From UBA1422 sp041752735 (GTDB lineage: Bacteria; Bacillota; Clostridia; Peptostreptococcales; Anaerovoracaceae), in NCBI GenBank assembly GCA_041752735.1, contig JBGSVW010000038.1, forward strand, positions 1 through 33,466: a stretch of DNA of 33,466 bases, in the 5' to 3' direction. Shown piece after piece: positions 8,929 to 15,283 of this stretch (its first letter is position 1; each line of letters begins with the position of its first letter). Under the pieces are notes generated by a model. It worked only from the letters and a program-made list of their open reading frames with translations, searched no databases and was not told where the DNA came from. Both the position numbers and the translations under genes were made by a program.

Positions 8929-8943
8929 AATTTTCTAAAAAAT
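8929..8943 (+). promoter_or_regulatory. CodY-box-like site upstream of codY
   Basis: The 15-mer AATTTTCTAAAAAAT matches the published CodY consensus AATTTTCWGAAAATT at 13 of 15 positions (mismatches at positions 9 and 14). It ends 11 bases before the -35 box of the codY promoter. The region is AT-rich, which raises the chance of coincidence, but the CodY DNA-binding helix here is almost the same as in Bacillus, so the consensus should apply. Confidence 0.55.
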
Positions 8944-8954
8944 CTAAATAATTA

Positions 8955-8983
8955 TTGTACAGTGGTTTTCCATGAGATATAAT
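8955..8983 (+). promoter_or_regulatory. Sigma-A type promoter for codY
   Basis: TTGTAC (-35, 8955-8960) and a perfect TATAAT (-10, 8978-8983) are 17 bases apart. Predicted start is near 8990, about 46 bases before the codY start codon. This would let codY be expressed apart from hslVU. Confidence 0.8.
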
Positions 8984-9035
8984 CTATCCCGTGGGTGAAT
9001 AAAAAATATGATCATCCCAACAAGGAGTGTCTAAA

Positions 9036-9815
9036 ATGGAAAAAGAAATACTATCCAAAGTCAGGAAACTAAATTGGGTTCTGAAGGAAGGCACCAAAGG
9101 CATTATGTCATTTACAGAGCTATGCGAAATCCTTAGCGAACTGACGGATGCCAATGTTTACATCCTGAACACAAAAGGGAAAGTCCTGGGTGTTTTTTAC
9201 AAAATCAAAGCAGATAGCTCAGCTATTTTCGATCCCGAAACCGGCGCCGAAAAAATACCTGCAGAATATAATGAAGCTTTGTTGAAAATAAAAGACACAA
9301 AAGCAAATCTGTTTGGCGAAGAAGTTCTGGAAGTGTTTAAATATGATATCAACACGAAGGATAAATACCATACATTCATTCCCATCGTTGGTGGAGACGA
9401 AAGATTGGGAACCCTATTCCTAACCAGATATTCTCCGGAATTCAACGATGAAGATCTTGTTCTTGGCGAATTTGGTGCAACAGTCGTTGGTATTGAAATA
9501 CAAAGACGAATAAATATCCAGAATGAAGAAGAAGAAAGGAACACCGAAATTGTTAAGATGGCGGTAAGCACTTTATCTTATTCTGAAAGCGAAGCGATTC
9601 AAAAGATATTTGAGGAGCTTAACGGAGTGGAAGGTATACTGGTTGCAAGTAAAATTGCTGACCGTTCCAGAATAACCCGTTCAGTCATCGTCAATGCCCT
9701 TCGAAAGCTGGAAAGCGCCGGAATCATCGAGTCAAAATCCCTTGGAATGAAGGGAACCCATATCCGGGTGTTGAATCAAAAATTTTATGAACAGCTGGAC
9801 AAACTAAACAACTAA
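9036..9815 (+). CDS. codY: GTP-sensing / branched-chain amino acid-sensing global repressor CodY
   Basis: A 259-residue regulator. Residues 1-150 are the GAF ligand-binding domain (IPIVGGDERLGTLFLTR; FGATVVGIEI). A linker helix follows, then the C-terminal winged helix. The recognition region ASKIADRSRITRSVIVNALRKLESAGIIESKSLGMKGTHIRVLN differs little from the Bacillus sequence. CodY represses nutrient-acquisition and stationary-phase genes when GTP and branched-chain amino acids are plentiful. The start at ATG 9036 is preferred: AAGGAG at 9022-9027 gives 8-base spacing, while GTG 9027 lies within the binding site. It has its own promoter, a possible autoregulatory CodY box, and a strong terminator. 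The GAF pocket segment around residues 55-70 is divergent from Bacillus (see findings). Confidence 0.96.
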   Translation: MEKEILSKVRKLNWVLKEGTKGIMSFTELCEILSELTDANVYILNTKGKVLGVFYKIKADSSAIFDPETGAEKIPAEYNEALLKIKDTKANLFGEEVLEVFKYDINTKDKYHTFIPIVGGDERLGTLFLTRYSPEFNDEDLVLGEFGATVVGIEIQRRINIQNEEEERNTEIVKMAVSTLSYSESEAIQKIFEELNGVEGILVASKIADRSRITRSVIVNALRKLESAGIIESKSLGMKGTHIRVLNQKFYEQLDKLNN

Positions 9816-9837
9816 TTCGAAAACCAATGCTTTAATC

Positions 9838-9866
9838 GCCTCGGAAGCACTTCCGGGGCTTTTTTT
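9838..9866 (+). terminator. Strong rho-independent terminator after codY
   Basis: A ten-pair GC-rich stem (GCCTCGGAAG with CTTCCGGGGC, one G-T pair) is followed by seven T. It ends the hslVU-codY transcription unit only 22 bases before hflX. Confidence 0.92.
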
Positions 9867-9888
9867 CTCAAAGACTGATGAGGTATCT

Positions 9889-11169
9889 ATGTTCCGACTG
9901 ACGGAAGACAATCATGTTGTTAGCACTGAAGACAGAAGAGCCATCCTGGTGGGTGGCGCGATTCAGGAAGACATCACATATTTTATGGACGAACTTCAGA
10001 ACCTGGCGGAAGCAGCCGGGATAGAAGTTCTGGGCAGAATGATTCAACAGATTGAAAAGCCCAACTCGGCCACATACATTGGCAAAGGAAAAGTAGTTGA
10101 ACTAGCCGAGCTATGTGAAAACATGGAAGCTGATACAGTCATATTCAATGATGAACTTAGTGGCATGCAGCTTCGAAATCTCGAAGATGGACTCAATGTG
10201 CGTGTCTTGGACCGAACCATCCTTATATTGGATATTTTCGCCTCTCGGGCCACATCCAAAGAGGGGAAGCTTCAGGTTGAACTGGCACAATTGAAATACC
10301 GTTTGCCAAGACTGTTGGGATTTGGAAAATCCTTGTCGCGTTTGGGCGGCGGAATCGGCACAAGAGGCCCGGGAGAAAAAAAGCTGGAGACCGACCGGCG
10401 TCATATAAAAAGCAGAGTCGACGACATTGAGACAGAGCTAAAGGAAATCCGTAAGAATCGGTCAACCCAGCGGGCAAAGCGAGAAAAATCAGGGATGCCA
10501 GTTGTAGCCATCGTTGGTTACACCAACTCCGGTAAATCGGCATTGATGAATAAACTTTTAGAATTGGTAGAGAAACAAGAAAAATCCGTTTCTTCAAAAG
10601 ATATTTTATTTGCAACTTTGGATACGGCACAGCGCAATATTAAGCTGGATACCAATCAGGAATTTTTATTGATTGATACCGTCGGATTTGTCAGCAAGTT
10701 GCCCCATGCGTTAATAAAGGCTTTTAAAGCAACCCTGGAAGAAGTGGTGTTGGCAGATTTGCTTTTGCATGTGGTTGACGCCACAAGTCCGGATGCGGAA
10801 TTTAAAATACAGGTCACTGAACAAGTACTTAAAGAAATTGGAGCAGGTGGAAAAGAGCGAATTTATGTTTACAACAAAATTGATTTGCTGCCTGAAGCAG
10901 GAGAATCACCCCGACAAGAAGAAAGCTTGGGCATATCTGCCTTGACCGGAGAAAATGTCGATGTCCTTGTGGAGATGGTCAAAAATAAGATTTTCGGTGA
11001 TCGGATTAACGCAAAACTTTTAATCCCTTATGACAAAGGGAGTGCATTATCCTATATTTTTGAAAAAGGCATTGTCCAATCGGTGGAACACCTGGAAGAA
11101 GGAACTCGAGTGGAAGTAAATTTATCTCTGGATGATTACAGCAGACTGAAGGAATATAATGACGTATAA
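9889..11169 (+). CDS. hflX: Ribosome-associated GTPase HflX
   Basis: A 426-residue GTPase that splits stalled or heat-damaged 70S ribosomes. The N-terminal HflX domain includes SATYIGKGKVVELAE and FNDELSGMQLRNLED. The linker LPRLLGFGKSLSRLGGGIGTRGPGE leads into the GTPase domain, with G1 GYTNSGKS near 209-216, TLDTAQRNI (G2 region), G3 DTVGF near 263 and G4 NKID. The C-terminal 50-residue domain is present, as in many Firmicutes. TGAGG precedes ATG. It starts 22 bases after a strong terminator and I see no clear promoter in that gap, so its promoter may lie within codY or it may depend on read-through. Its last 11 bases overlap the next gene. Confidence 0.95.
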   Translation: MFRLTEDNHVVSTEDRRAILVGGAIQEDITYFMDELQNLAEAAGIEVLGRMIQQIEKPNSATYIGKGKVVELAELCENMEADTVIFNDELSGMQLRNLEDGLNVRVLDRTILILDIFASRATSKEGKLQVELAQLKYRLPRLLGFGKSLSRLGGGIGTRGPGEKKLETDRRHIKSRVDDIETELKEIRKNRSTQRAKREKSGMPVVAIVGYTNSGKSALMNKLLELVEKQEKSVSSKDILFATLDTAQRNIKLDTNQEFLLIDTVGFVSKLPHALIKAFKATLEEVVLADLLLHVVDATSPDAEFKIQVTEQVLKEIGAGGKERIYVYNKIDLLPEAGESPRQEESLGISALTGENVDVLVEMVKNKIFGDRINAKLLIPYDKGSALSYIFEKGIVQSVEHLEEGTRVEVNLSLDDYSRLKEYNDV

Positions 11170-11773
11170 GACACTGCGACAAGAGGGCATTGCGGAGCAA
11201 ATGATAGAGAAGTCAAAGTTCATCGCTTTTGCGAAACCGGTTACGGACAGAGAGGAAGCCTTGGCGTATTTTGACACTTTAAAGCACAGGTATAAGGATG
11301 CCACCCATCATGTGCCAGCGATGGTACTGGGGGAACAATTTCAGGTTCAATGGGCATCAGATGACGGCGAACCCCAGGGAACAGCAGGGGCACCGTTGGT
11401 CCATATGCTTGTAAAAGAAGAAATCACTTTCGTTGCTATTCTAGTGATTCGATACTTCGGTGGCATCAAACTCGGACCTGGTGGTCTGATTAGGGCATAT
11501 ACATCCACGGCTAAATTAGCCTTGGAGGCGGCAGAAATAAAACAGATTCGAGAAATGGTTGAATTGACTTTTCAGGTGGCATATCCATTTCTACAAAAGA
11601 TTGAAAGTATGGCGGCAGATGGAAGGTATACCATGGAAAATTGCGATTATAGCGATGCGGTGACCATAACCATTCTGTTTGAAGAATCGGAAAAACAGGA
11701 CATAAAAACCCTGCTATCTGATTTGACGTCGGGTTCATTAAAAATCCTTTCAGAAGTGTGCAAAAATACTTGA
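11159..11773 (+). CDS. YigZ family protein (IMPACT N-terminal domain)
   Basis: A 204-residue protein of the YigZ/IMPACT (UPF0029) family. The signature is clear: KSKFIAFAKPV, then SDDGEPQGTAGAP, VIRYFGGIKLGPGGLIRAY. The C-terminal 70 residues match the DUF1949 ferredoxin-like domain, giving the usual two-domain arrangement. The exact function is unknown. Eukaryotic IMPACT regulates the translation stress kinase GCN2, and bacterial members may act in translation. It overlaps hflX by 11 bases, so the two are probably co-translated, in line with a ribosome-stress role for both. The stop codon TGA is part of the -35 box of the tRNA operon promoter. Confidence 0.9.
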   Translation: MTYKTLRQEGIAEQMIEKSKFIAFAKPVTDREEALAYFDTLKHRYKDATHHVPAMVLGEQFQVQWASDDGEPQGTAGAPLVHMLVKEEITFVAILVIRYFGGIKLGPGGLIRAYTSTAKLALEAAEIKQIREMVELTFQVAYPFLQKIESMAADGRYTMENCDYSDAVTITILFEESEKQDIKTLLSDLTSGSLKILSEVCKNT

Positions 11774-11798
11774 CAGTTGGTGTGAGATACTATATATT
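11770..11798 (+). promoter_or_regulatory. Promoter of the 15-gene tRNA operon
   Basis: A perfect TTGACA (-35, 11770-11775) and TATATT (-10, 11793-11798) are 17 bases apart, about 36 bases before the first tRNA. The -35 overlaps the stop codon of the preceding gene. The strength fits a stable-RNA promoter. Confidence 0.85.
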
Positions 11799-11833
11799 TA
11801 GTAAATGTGTCGAGTAGGTTTATTCTGATACAT

Positions 11834-11909
11834 GGGCGCTTAGCTCAGCTGGGAGAGCATCTGCCTTACAAGCAGAGGGTCATAGGTTCGAGCCCTATAG
11901 CGCCCACCA
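11834..11909 (+). tRNA. tRNA-Val (TAC)
   Basis: Acceptor GGGCGCT/AGCGCCC, D-stem GCTC/GAGC, anticodon loop CTTACAA, T-loop TTCGAGC, encoded CCA. First gene of the array. Confidence 0.97.
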
Positions 11910-11913
11910 ATTC

Positions 11914-11990
11914 GGTCCGGTAGTTCAGTTGGTTAGAATGCCAGCCTGTCACGCTGGAGGTCGTCGGTTCGAGCCCGATCCGGATCGCCA
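11914..11990 (+). tRNA. tRNA-Asp (GTC)
   Basis: Acceptor GGTCCGG/CCGGATC with one G-T pair, anticodon stem CCAGC/GCTGG around CTGTCAC, T-loop TTCGAGC, discriminator G, encoded CCA. Confidence 0.97.
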
Positions 11991-12020
11991 TATAATTCGG
12001 AGCTTGGGCAAACCACATTG

Positions 12021-12095
12021 GCTGGCGTGGCTCAACGGTAGAGCAGCTGATTTGTAATCAGCAGGTTGGGGGTTCGATTCCCTCCGCCAGCTCCA
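12021..12095 (+). tRNA. tRNA-Thr (TGT)
   Basis: Acceptor GCTGGCG/CGCCAGC, anticodon stem GCTGA/TCAGC around TTTGTAA, T-loop TTCGATT, encoded CCA. Confidence 0.97.
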
Positions 12096-12106
12096 GTTAC
12101 TTACAT

Positions 12107-12191
12107 GGAGGAGTGCCCGAGTGGCCAAAGGGGGCGGACTGTAAATCCGTTGGCTTAGCCTTCAGTGGTTCGAAACCACTCTCCTCCACCA
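12107..12191 (+). tRNA. tRNA-Tyr (GTA)
   Basis: Acceptor GGAGGAG/CTCCTCC, anticodon stem CGGA/TCCG around CTGTAAA, long variable arm as expected for Tyr, discriminator A, encoded CCA. Confidence 0.97.
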
Positions 12192-12197
12192 ATACCT

Positions 12198-12272
12198 GCG
12201 GAAGTGGCTCAGGGGTAGAGCATCGCCTTGCCAAGGCGAGGGTCGCGAGTTCGAATCTCGTCTTCCGCTCCA
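12198..12272 (+). tRNA. tRNA-Gly (GCC)
   Basis: Acceptor GCGGAAG/CTTCCGC, anticodon stem TCGCC/GGCGA around TTGCCAA, encoded CCA. Followed by a spacer that holds a 9-bp hairpin. Confidence 0.97.
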
Positions 12273-12285
12273 ATTGACCATTAGG

Positions 12286-12307
12286 TGGGTGCGATTACTC
12301 GCACCCA
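12286..12307 (+). repeat. Perfect 9-bp inverted repeat between two tRNA-Gly genes
   Basis: TGGGTGCGA and TCGCACCCA flank the tetraloop TTAC in the 41-base spacer between tRNA-Gly(GCC) and tRNA-Gly(TCC). No T-run follows, so it is not a standard terminator. It does not resemble a tRNA arm of either neighbour. Possible roles are an RNase processing site, a pause site or a remnant of a lost gene. Confidence 0.7.
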
Positions 12308-12313
12308 TACTAC

Positions 12314-12387
12314 GCGGATGTAGTTCAATGGCAGAACCTCAGCCTTCCAAGCTGATGGCGTGAGTTCGATTCTCATCATCCGCTCCA
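12314..12387 (+). tRNA. tRNA-Gly (TCC)
   Basis: Acceptor GCGGATG/CATCCGC, D-stem GTTC/GAAC, anticodon stem TCAGC/GCTGA around CTTCCAA, encoded CCA. Second Gly isoacceptor of the array, reading GGA and GGG. Confidence 0.97.
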
Positions 12388-12402
12388 TTGCCAAAAAAAT
12401 GT

Positions 12403-12479
12403 GGGCTCATAGCTCAGCTGGATAGAGCAACGGCCTTCTAAGCCGTGTGTCCGGGGTTCGAATCCCTGTGGGCTCACCA
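12403..12479 (+). tRNA. tRNA-Arg (TCT)
   Basis: Anticodon stem ACGGC/GCCGT around CTTCTAA, T-loop TTCGAAT, encoded CCA. The acceptor GGGCTCA/TGGGCTC has two G-T pairs, which makes the start and end of the gene look like a direct repeat. Confidence 0.95.
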
Positions 12480-12495
12480 TATTTTTTATAAAAGA

Positions 12496-12570
12496 TGGGG
12501 TATAGCCAAGCGGTAAGGCAACGGACTTTGACTCCGTCACTCGTAGGTTCAAATCCTGCTACCCCAGCCA
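12496..12570 (+). tRNA. tRNA-Gln (TTG)
   Basis: Acceptor TGGGGTA/TACCCCA, the T1-A72 pair typical of Gln, anticodon stem ACGGA/TCCGT around CTTTGAC, discriminator G, encoded CCA. Confidence 0.97.
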
Positions 12571-12571
12571 T

Positions 12572-12647
12572 GACCCAGTAGCTCAGTTGGTAGAGCACTT
12601 GACTTTTAATCAAGGTGTCCGGAGTTCGACCCTCCGCTGGGTCACCA
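12572..12647 (+). tRNA. tRNA-Lys (TTT)
   Basis: Acceptor GACCCAG/CTGGGTC, anticodon stem CTTGA/TCAAG around CTTTTAA, encoded CCA. Only one base separates it from tRNA-Gln. Confidence 0.97.
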
Positions 12648-12682
12648 AATTAAAAAAATAGGGCGTAGTAGAACTCACATTA

Positions 12683-12773
<91 letters not shown>

Positions 12774-12791
12774 ACAAGGCAGTGGAACTGT

Positions 12792-12882
12792 GGAGAAGTA
12801 CTCAAGAGGCCAAAGAGGACGGTTTGCTAAATCGTTAGGGTTCGTAAGGGCCGCGTGGGTTCGAATCCCACCTTCTCCGCCA
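12792..12882 (+). tRNA. tRNA-Ser (GCT)
   Basis: Acceptor GGAGAAG/CTTCTCC, anticodon stem ACGGT/ATCGT (one G-T pair) around TTGCTAA, long variable arm, discriminator G, encoded CCA. Its 3' half is nearly the same as that of the preceding Ser gene. Confidence 0.96.
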
Positions 12883-12891
12883 TAACTACAT

Positions 12892-12967
12892 AGGGGCATA
12901 GCTCAGTTGGTAGAGCAGTGGTCTCCAAAACCACGTGCCGTGGGTTCAAATCCTACTGCCCCTGCCA
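12892..12967 (+). tRNA. tRNA-Trp (CCA)
   Basis: Acceptor AGGGGCA/TGCCCCT, discriminator G, anticodon stem GTGGT/ACCAC around CTCCAAA, encoded CCA. Confidence 0.97.
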
Positions 12968-12982
12968 TATAAAATGACACCG

Positions 12983-13059
12983 CGGGGTGTAGCGCAGTTT
13001 GGTAGCGTAACTGGTTTGGGACCAGTGGGTCGCAGGTTCGAATCCTGTCACCCCGACCA
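12983..13059 (+). tRNA. tRNA-Pro (TGG)
   Basis: Acceptor CGGGGTG/CACCCCG, the C1-G72 pair typical of Pro, anticodon stem ACTGG/CCAGT around TTTGGGA, encoded CCA. Confidence 0.97.
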
Positions 13060-13070
13060 TTCTTTAAGAT

Positions 13071-13147
13071 GGGCCATTAGCTCAGTTGGTCAGAGCGTCC
13101 GGCTCATAACCGGCAGGTCCCGGGTTCAAGTCCCTGATGGCCCACCA
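13071..13147 (+). tRNA. tRNA with anticodon CAT: elongator Met or lysidine-modified Ile2
   Basis: Acceptor GGGCCAT/ATGGCCC, D-stem GCTC/GAGC, anticodon loop CTCATAA, encoded CCA. The paired first base excludes an initiator tRNA. Two stem mismatches are visible: T27 with C43 in the anticodon stem and C50 with T64 in the T-stem. The C4-G69 and C5-G68 pairs resemble tRNA-Ile2, so the amino acid is not settled. Confidence 0.88.
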
Positions 13148-13150
13148 TTT

Positions 13151-13226
13151 GCCCAGATAGCTCAGTCGGTAGAGCAGTAGACTGAAAATCTACGTGTCCT
13201 TGGTTCAATTCCGAGTCTGGGCACCA
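13151..13226 (+). tRNA. tRNA-Phe (GAA)
   Basis: Acceptor GCCCAGA/TCTGGGC, anticodon stem GTAGA/TCTAC around CTGAAAA, encoded CCA. Last gene of the array, four bases before the terminator. Confidence 0.97.
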
Positions 13227-13229
13227 AAG

Positions 13230-13257
13230 ACCTTCGGGAACACCCCGGAGGTTTTTT
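13230..13257 (+). terminator. Terminator of the tRNA operon
   Basis: ACCTTCGGG (13230-13238) pairs with CCCGGAGGT (13244-13252) with one G-T pair, followed by TTTTT. It begins four bases after tRNA-Phe. Confidence 0.9.
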
Positions 13258-13338
13258 CCTATCCTTATATAATTCAATTCATAATTCAATGATTGCCAAT
13301 ATGGTATTTGATCCTAATATGCAAAGAAGGAGGACCCA

Positions 13339-14553
13339 ATGGACCCAACTTTGAAGCAGAGACCGGACACATGGAAACGCAATATCACTTTTTTTCTCAT
13401 TAGCCAACAATGCTCCATTTTTGGATCGTCGGTGGCTTCTTTTGCTATTATTTGGTATATCACACTTGAAACATCTTCCGGTGTTACCATGACAGCAGTG
13501 ACCATCGCAACCTTTCTACCCCAAATTATTACTTCGCTTTTCGCCGGGGTTTGGGCTGACCGCTATAACCGGAAGTTGCTGATCATTATTCCGGATTTAT
13601 TCATTGCCGCCAGCACATTGGTACTTGTGGTATTGTTTTGGTTAGGTATTCAATCCATCACGCTGTTGATTATTATTTCAGCGGTCCGTTCCTTTGGCAG
13701 CGGGGTACAGATGCCTTCTGTTTTAGCAATCGTTCCCCAACTGGTTCCAGCAGAAAAATTAGTCAGGATAAACGGAATCAACAGCACGTTGAATTCGGTA
13801 TTGCTGCTGGCTTCTCCAGCGGTTGCAGGCATGTTGCTTGGTGGGTTAGGGATTGAATTTGCATTATTGACCGATGTGGTGACGGCCCTATTGGCGGTTG
13901 GATTCATGAGCTTTTTAACCATGCCACCCAGAAATACCTCTGGCATCCCCGAAAATACCGGTGCATTGCAGGATATAATGGCCGGGCTACGGTATACCAG
14001 GAGCCATCCGTTTCTAATGCGGCTTATGGTTATATACGCAATTGTCTTTATTCTCATTACCCCTGCAGCATTCTTGACGCCACTTTATGTGGAAAGAGCT
14101 TTTGGTCCGGAAGTATGGAAGCTGACGCTAAATGAGATTATTTGGACCGCAGGAATGCTACTGGGCGGAATCTATGTGGCCATCAAAGGTACTTTTAAAA
14201 ACAAGTTCTTTGTGATGTTTGTATGTACCGCGGGCTTTGGTGTAACATTTGGATTATTAGGCGTTGCCCCTAACTTTACACTCTACTTAATCATTCTCGG
14301 GATCGCAGGATTGTTTATGCCGGCATATGGTGCCGCAGATACAGTTCTCATCCAAGAAAACGTAGCAGAGAACATGATGGGAAGAGTGTTTTCGTTGGTG
14401 CAGATTATAGCATCCGTCTCCATGCCTTTGGGCATGCTGGCTTTTGGACCATTGGCGGACGTAATCAGCCTTAGGTACATATTAATCGGATCGGGTGTGT
14501 TGCTGATGATCTCATCACCACTGGTGCTGGGATGTAAACTGTCAAAAGAATAG
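13339..14553 (+). CDS. MFS transporter, drug:H+ antiporter-like (DHA3 / Mef-type)
   Basis: A 404-residue membrane protein with about 12 hydrophobic segments. The MFS signature loop GVWADRYNRKLLIIIPDL lies between segments 2 and 3, and FGPLADVISLRYIL repeats it in the second half. Other blocks, such as the SVLAIVPQLVPAEKLVRINGI segment and the GRVFSLVQIIASVSMPLG segment, resemble the DHA3 branch that includes Mef macrolide exporters and many uncharacterised exporters. The substrate cannot be told from sequence. GAAGGAGGA lies seven bases before ATG. A TTGCCA...TAATAT promoter-like pair (13293-13320) is possible but would give a very short leader. A terminator follows. Confidence 0.88.
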   Translation: MDPTLKQRPDTWKRNITFFLISQQCSIFGSSVASFAIIWYITLETSSGVTMTAVTIATFLPQIITSLFAGVWADRYNRKLLIIIPDLFIAASTLVLVVLFWLGIQSITLLIIISAVRSFGSGVQMPSVLAIVPQLVPAEKLVRINGINSTLNSVLLLASPAVAGMLLGGLGIEFALLTDVVTALLAVGFMSFLTMPPRNTSGIPENTGALQDIMAGLRYTRSHPFLMRLMVIYAIVFILITPAAFLTPLYVERAFGPEVWKLTLNEIIWTAGMLLGGIYVAIKGTFKNKFFVMFVCTAGFGVTFGLLGVAPNFTLYLIILGIAGLFMPAYGAADTVLIQENVAENMMGRVFSLVQIIASVSMPLGMLAFGPLADVISLRYILIGSGVLLMISSPLVLGCKLSKE

Positions 14554-14580
14554 AGATTGCATTTACACGAGCAATCTTTT
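14554..14580 (+). terminator. Probable terminator after the MFS gene
   Basis: AGATTGC (14554-14560) pairs perfectly with GCAATCT (14571-14577) around a 10-base loop, followed by TTT. The stem is short and moderately AT-rich, so some read-through into tdk is likely. I see no good separate promoter for tdk in the remaining 30 bases. Confidence 0.65.
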
Positions 14581-14611
14581 AAAATGGAACTATATAAAAG
14601 GAGGTCATGGC

Positions 14612-15205
14612 ATGGCACAGCTTTATTATCGGTATTCTACCATGAATGCCGGCAAGTCTATTGAACTGATCAAGGTTTCATACAACTACGAAGAACGAGG
14701 CAAACGGGTTCTTGTATTTACGCCTGCGATTGACGACCGAAGTGGTGTTGGCATTGTCTCTTCACGTATTGGGATTCAAAGAGACGCGTTGCCAATCACT
14801 GATGAAACCAACCTACTGGATGTTTTCATGAAAGAAAATGCAAAAGAAGCAGTGGACTGTGTACTGATTGATGAATGTCAATTCCTAAGGAAACACCATA
14901 TCCAAGAATTAGTAGAAATAGTGGATAGCTGTGATGTGCCGGTATTGGCCTATGGACTCAAAAATGATTTTCGAAATGAATTGTTTGAAGGGTCTTATTA
15001 TATGTTGATTTATGCTGACAAGATAGAAGAAATCAAGACCATCTGCTGGTGTGGCCGGAAGGCAACGATGGTTGCCAGAGTGGTAGACGGAAAGTTTGTC
15101 AAAGAAGGACAACAAATTGTCGTTGGCGGATTGGATATGTATGTATCATTATGTCGGAAGCATTATAATGACGGACGATTGGGACCGGATTTTGATGGGA
15201 AATAA
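14612..15205 (+). CDS. tdk: Thymidine kinase (type II)
   Basis: A 197-residue enzyme that phosphorylates thymidine to dTMP in the salvage pathway. P-loop STMNAGKS lies at residues 9-16 (usually SAMNAGKS). The Walker B-like CVLIDECQFL follows, with the catalytic Glu, then AYGLKNDFRNELFEGS and the C-terminal lasso GGLDMYVSLCRKHY. Three zinc-ligand Cys are visible (CWC and C in SLCRKHY); the fourth position may be supplied by the His. Length and motifs are normal. AAAGGAGG lies seven bases before the ATG, and an ATG five bases upstream is out of frame. A terminator follows that is shared in space with the end of the convergent gene. Confidence 0.95.
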   Translation: MAQLYYRYSTMNAGKSIELIKVSYNYEERGKRVLVFTPAIDDRSGVGIVSSRIGIQRDALPITDETNLLDVFMKENAKEAVDCVLIDECQFLRKHHIQELVEIVDSCDVPVLAYGLKNDFRNELFEGSYYMLIYADKIEEIKTICWCGRKATMVARVVDGKFVKEGQQIVVGGLDMYVSLCRKHYNDGRLGPDFDGK

Positions 15206-15248
15206 GTAACAGATGGCAAGCATATTGATTAATATTTAAGAATTGCAT

Positions 15249-15283
15249 GGGTTGTGGTTATAAATCACAGCCCTGTTTTTTTT
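15249..15283 (+). terminator. Terminator after tdk, overlapping the 3' end of the convergent gene
   Basis: GGGTTGTG (15249-15256) pairs with CACAGCCC (15266-15273, one G-T pair), then TG and a run of eight T. The hairpin covers the stop codon of the minus-strand gene. On the minus strand it has no T-run, so it serves tdk only. Confidence 0.85.

Noticed and set aside
12401..12476. GTGGGCTCA direct repeat flanking tRNA-Arg, suggestive of an attachment site or target duplication
   Set aside because: It arises from the acceptor stem itself, whose two G-T pairs make both strands look alike. No integrase or element adjoins it.
13151..13338. Integrative element next to tRNA-Phe carrying the MFS gene
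   Set aside because: No integrase, no repeat of the tRNA 3' end downstream and no composition shift that I can see. The next genes are ordinary chromosomal ones.
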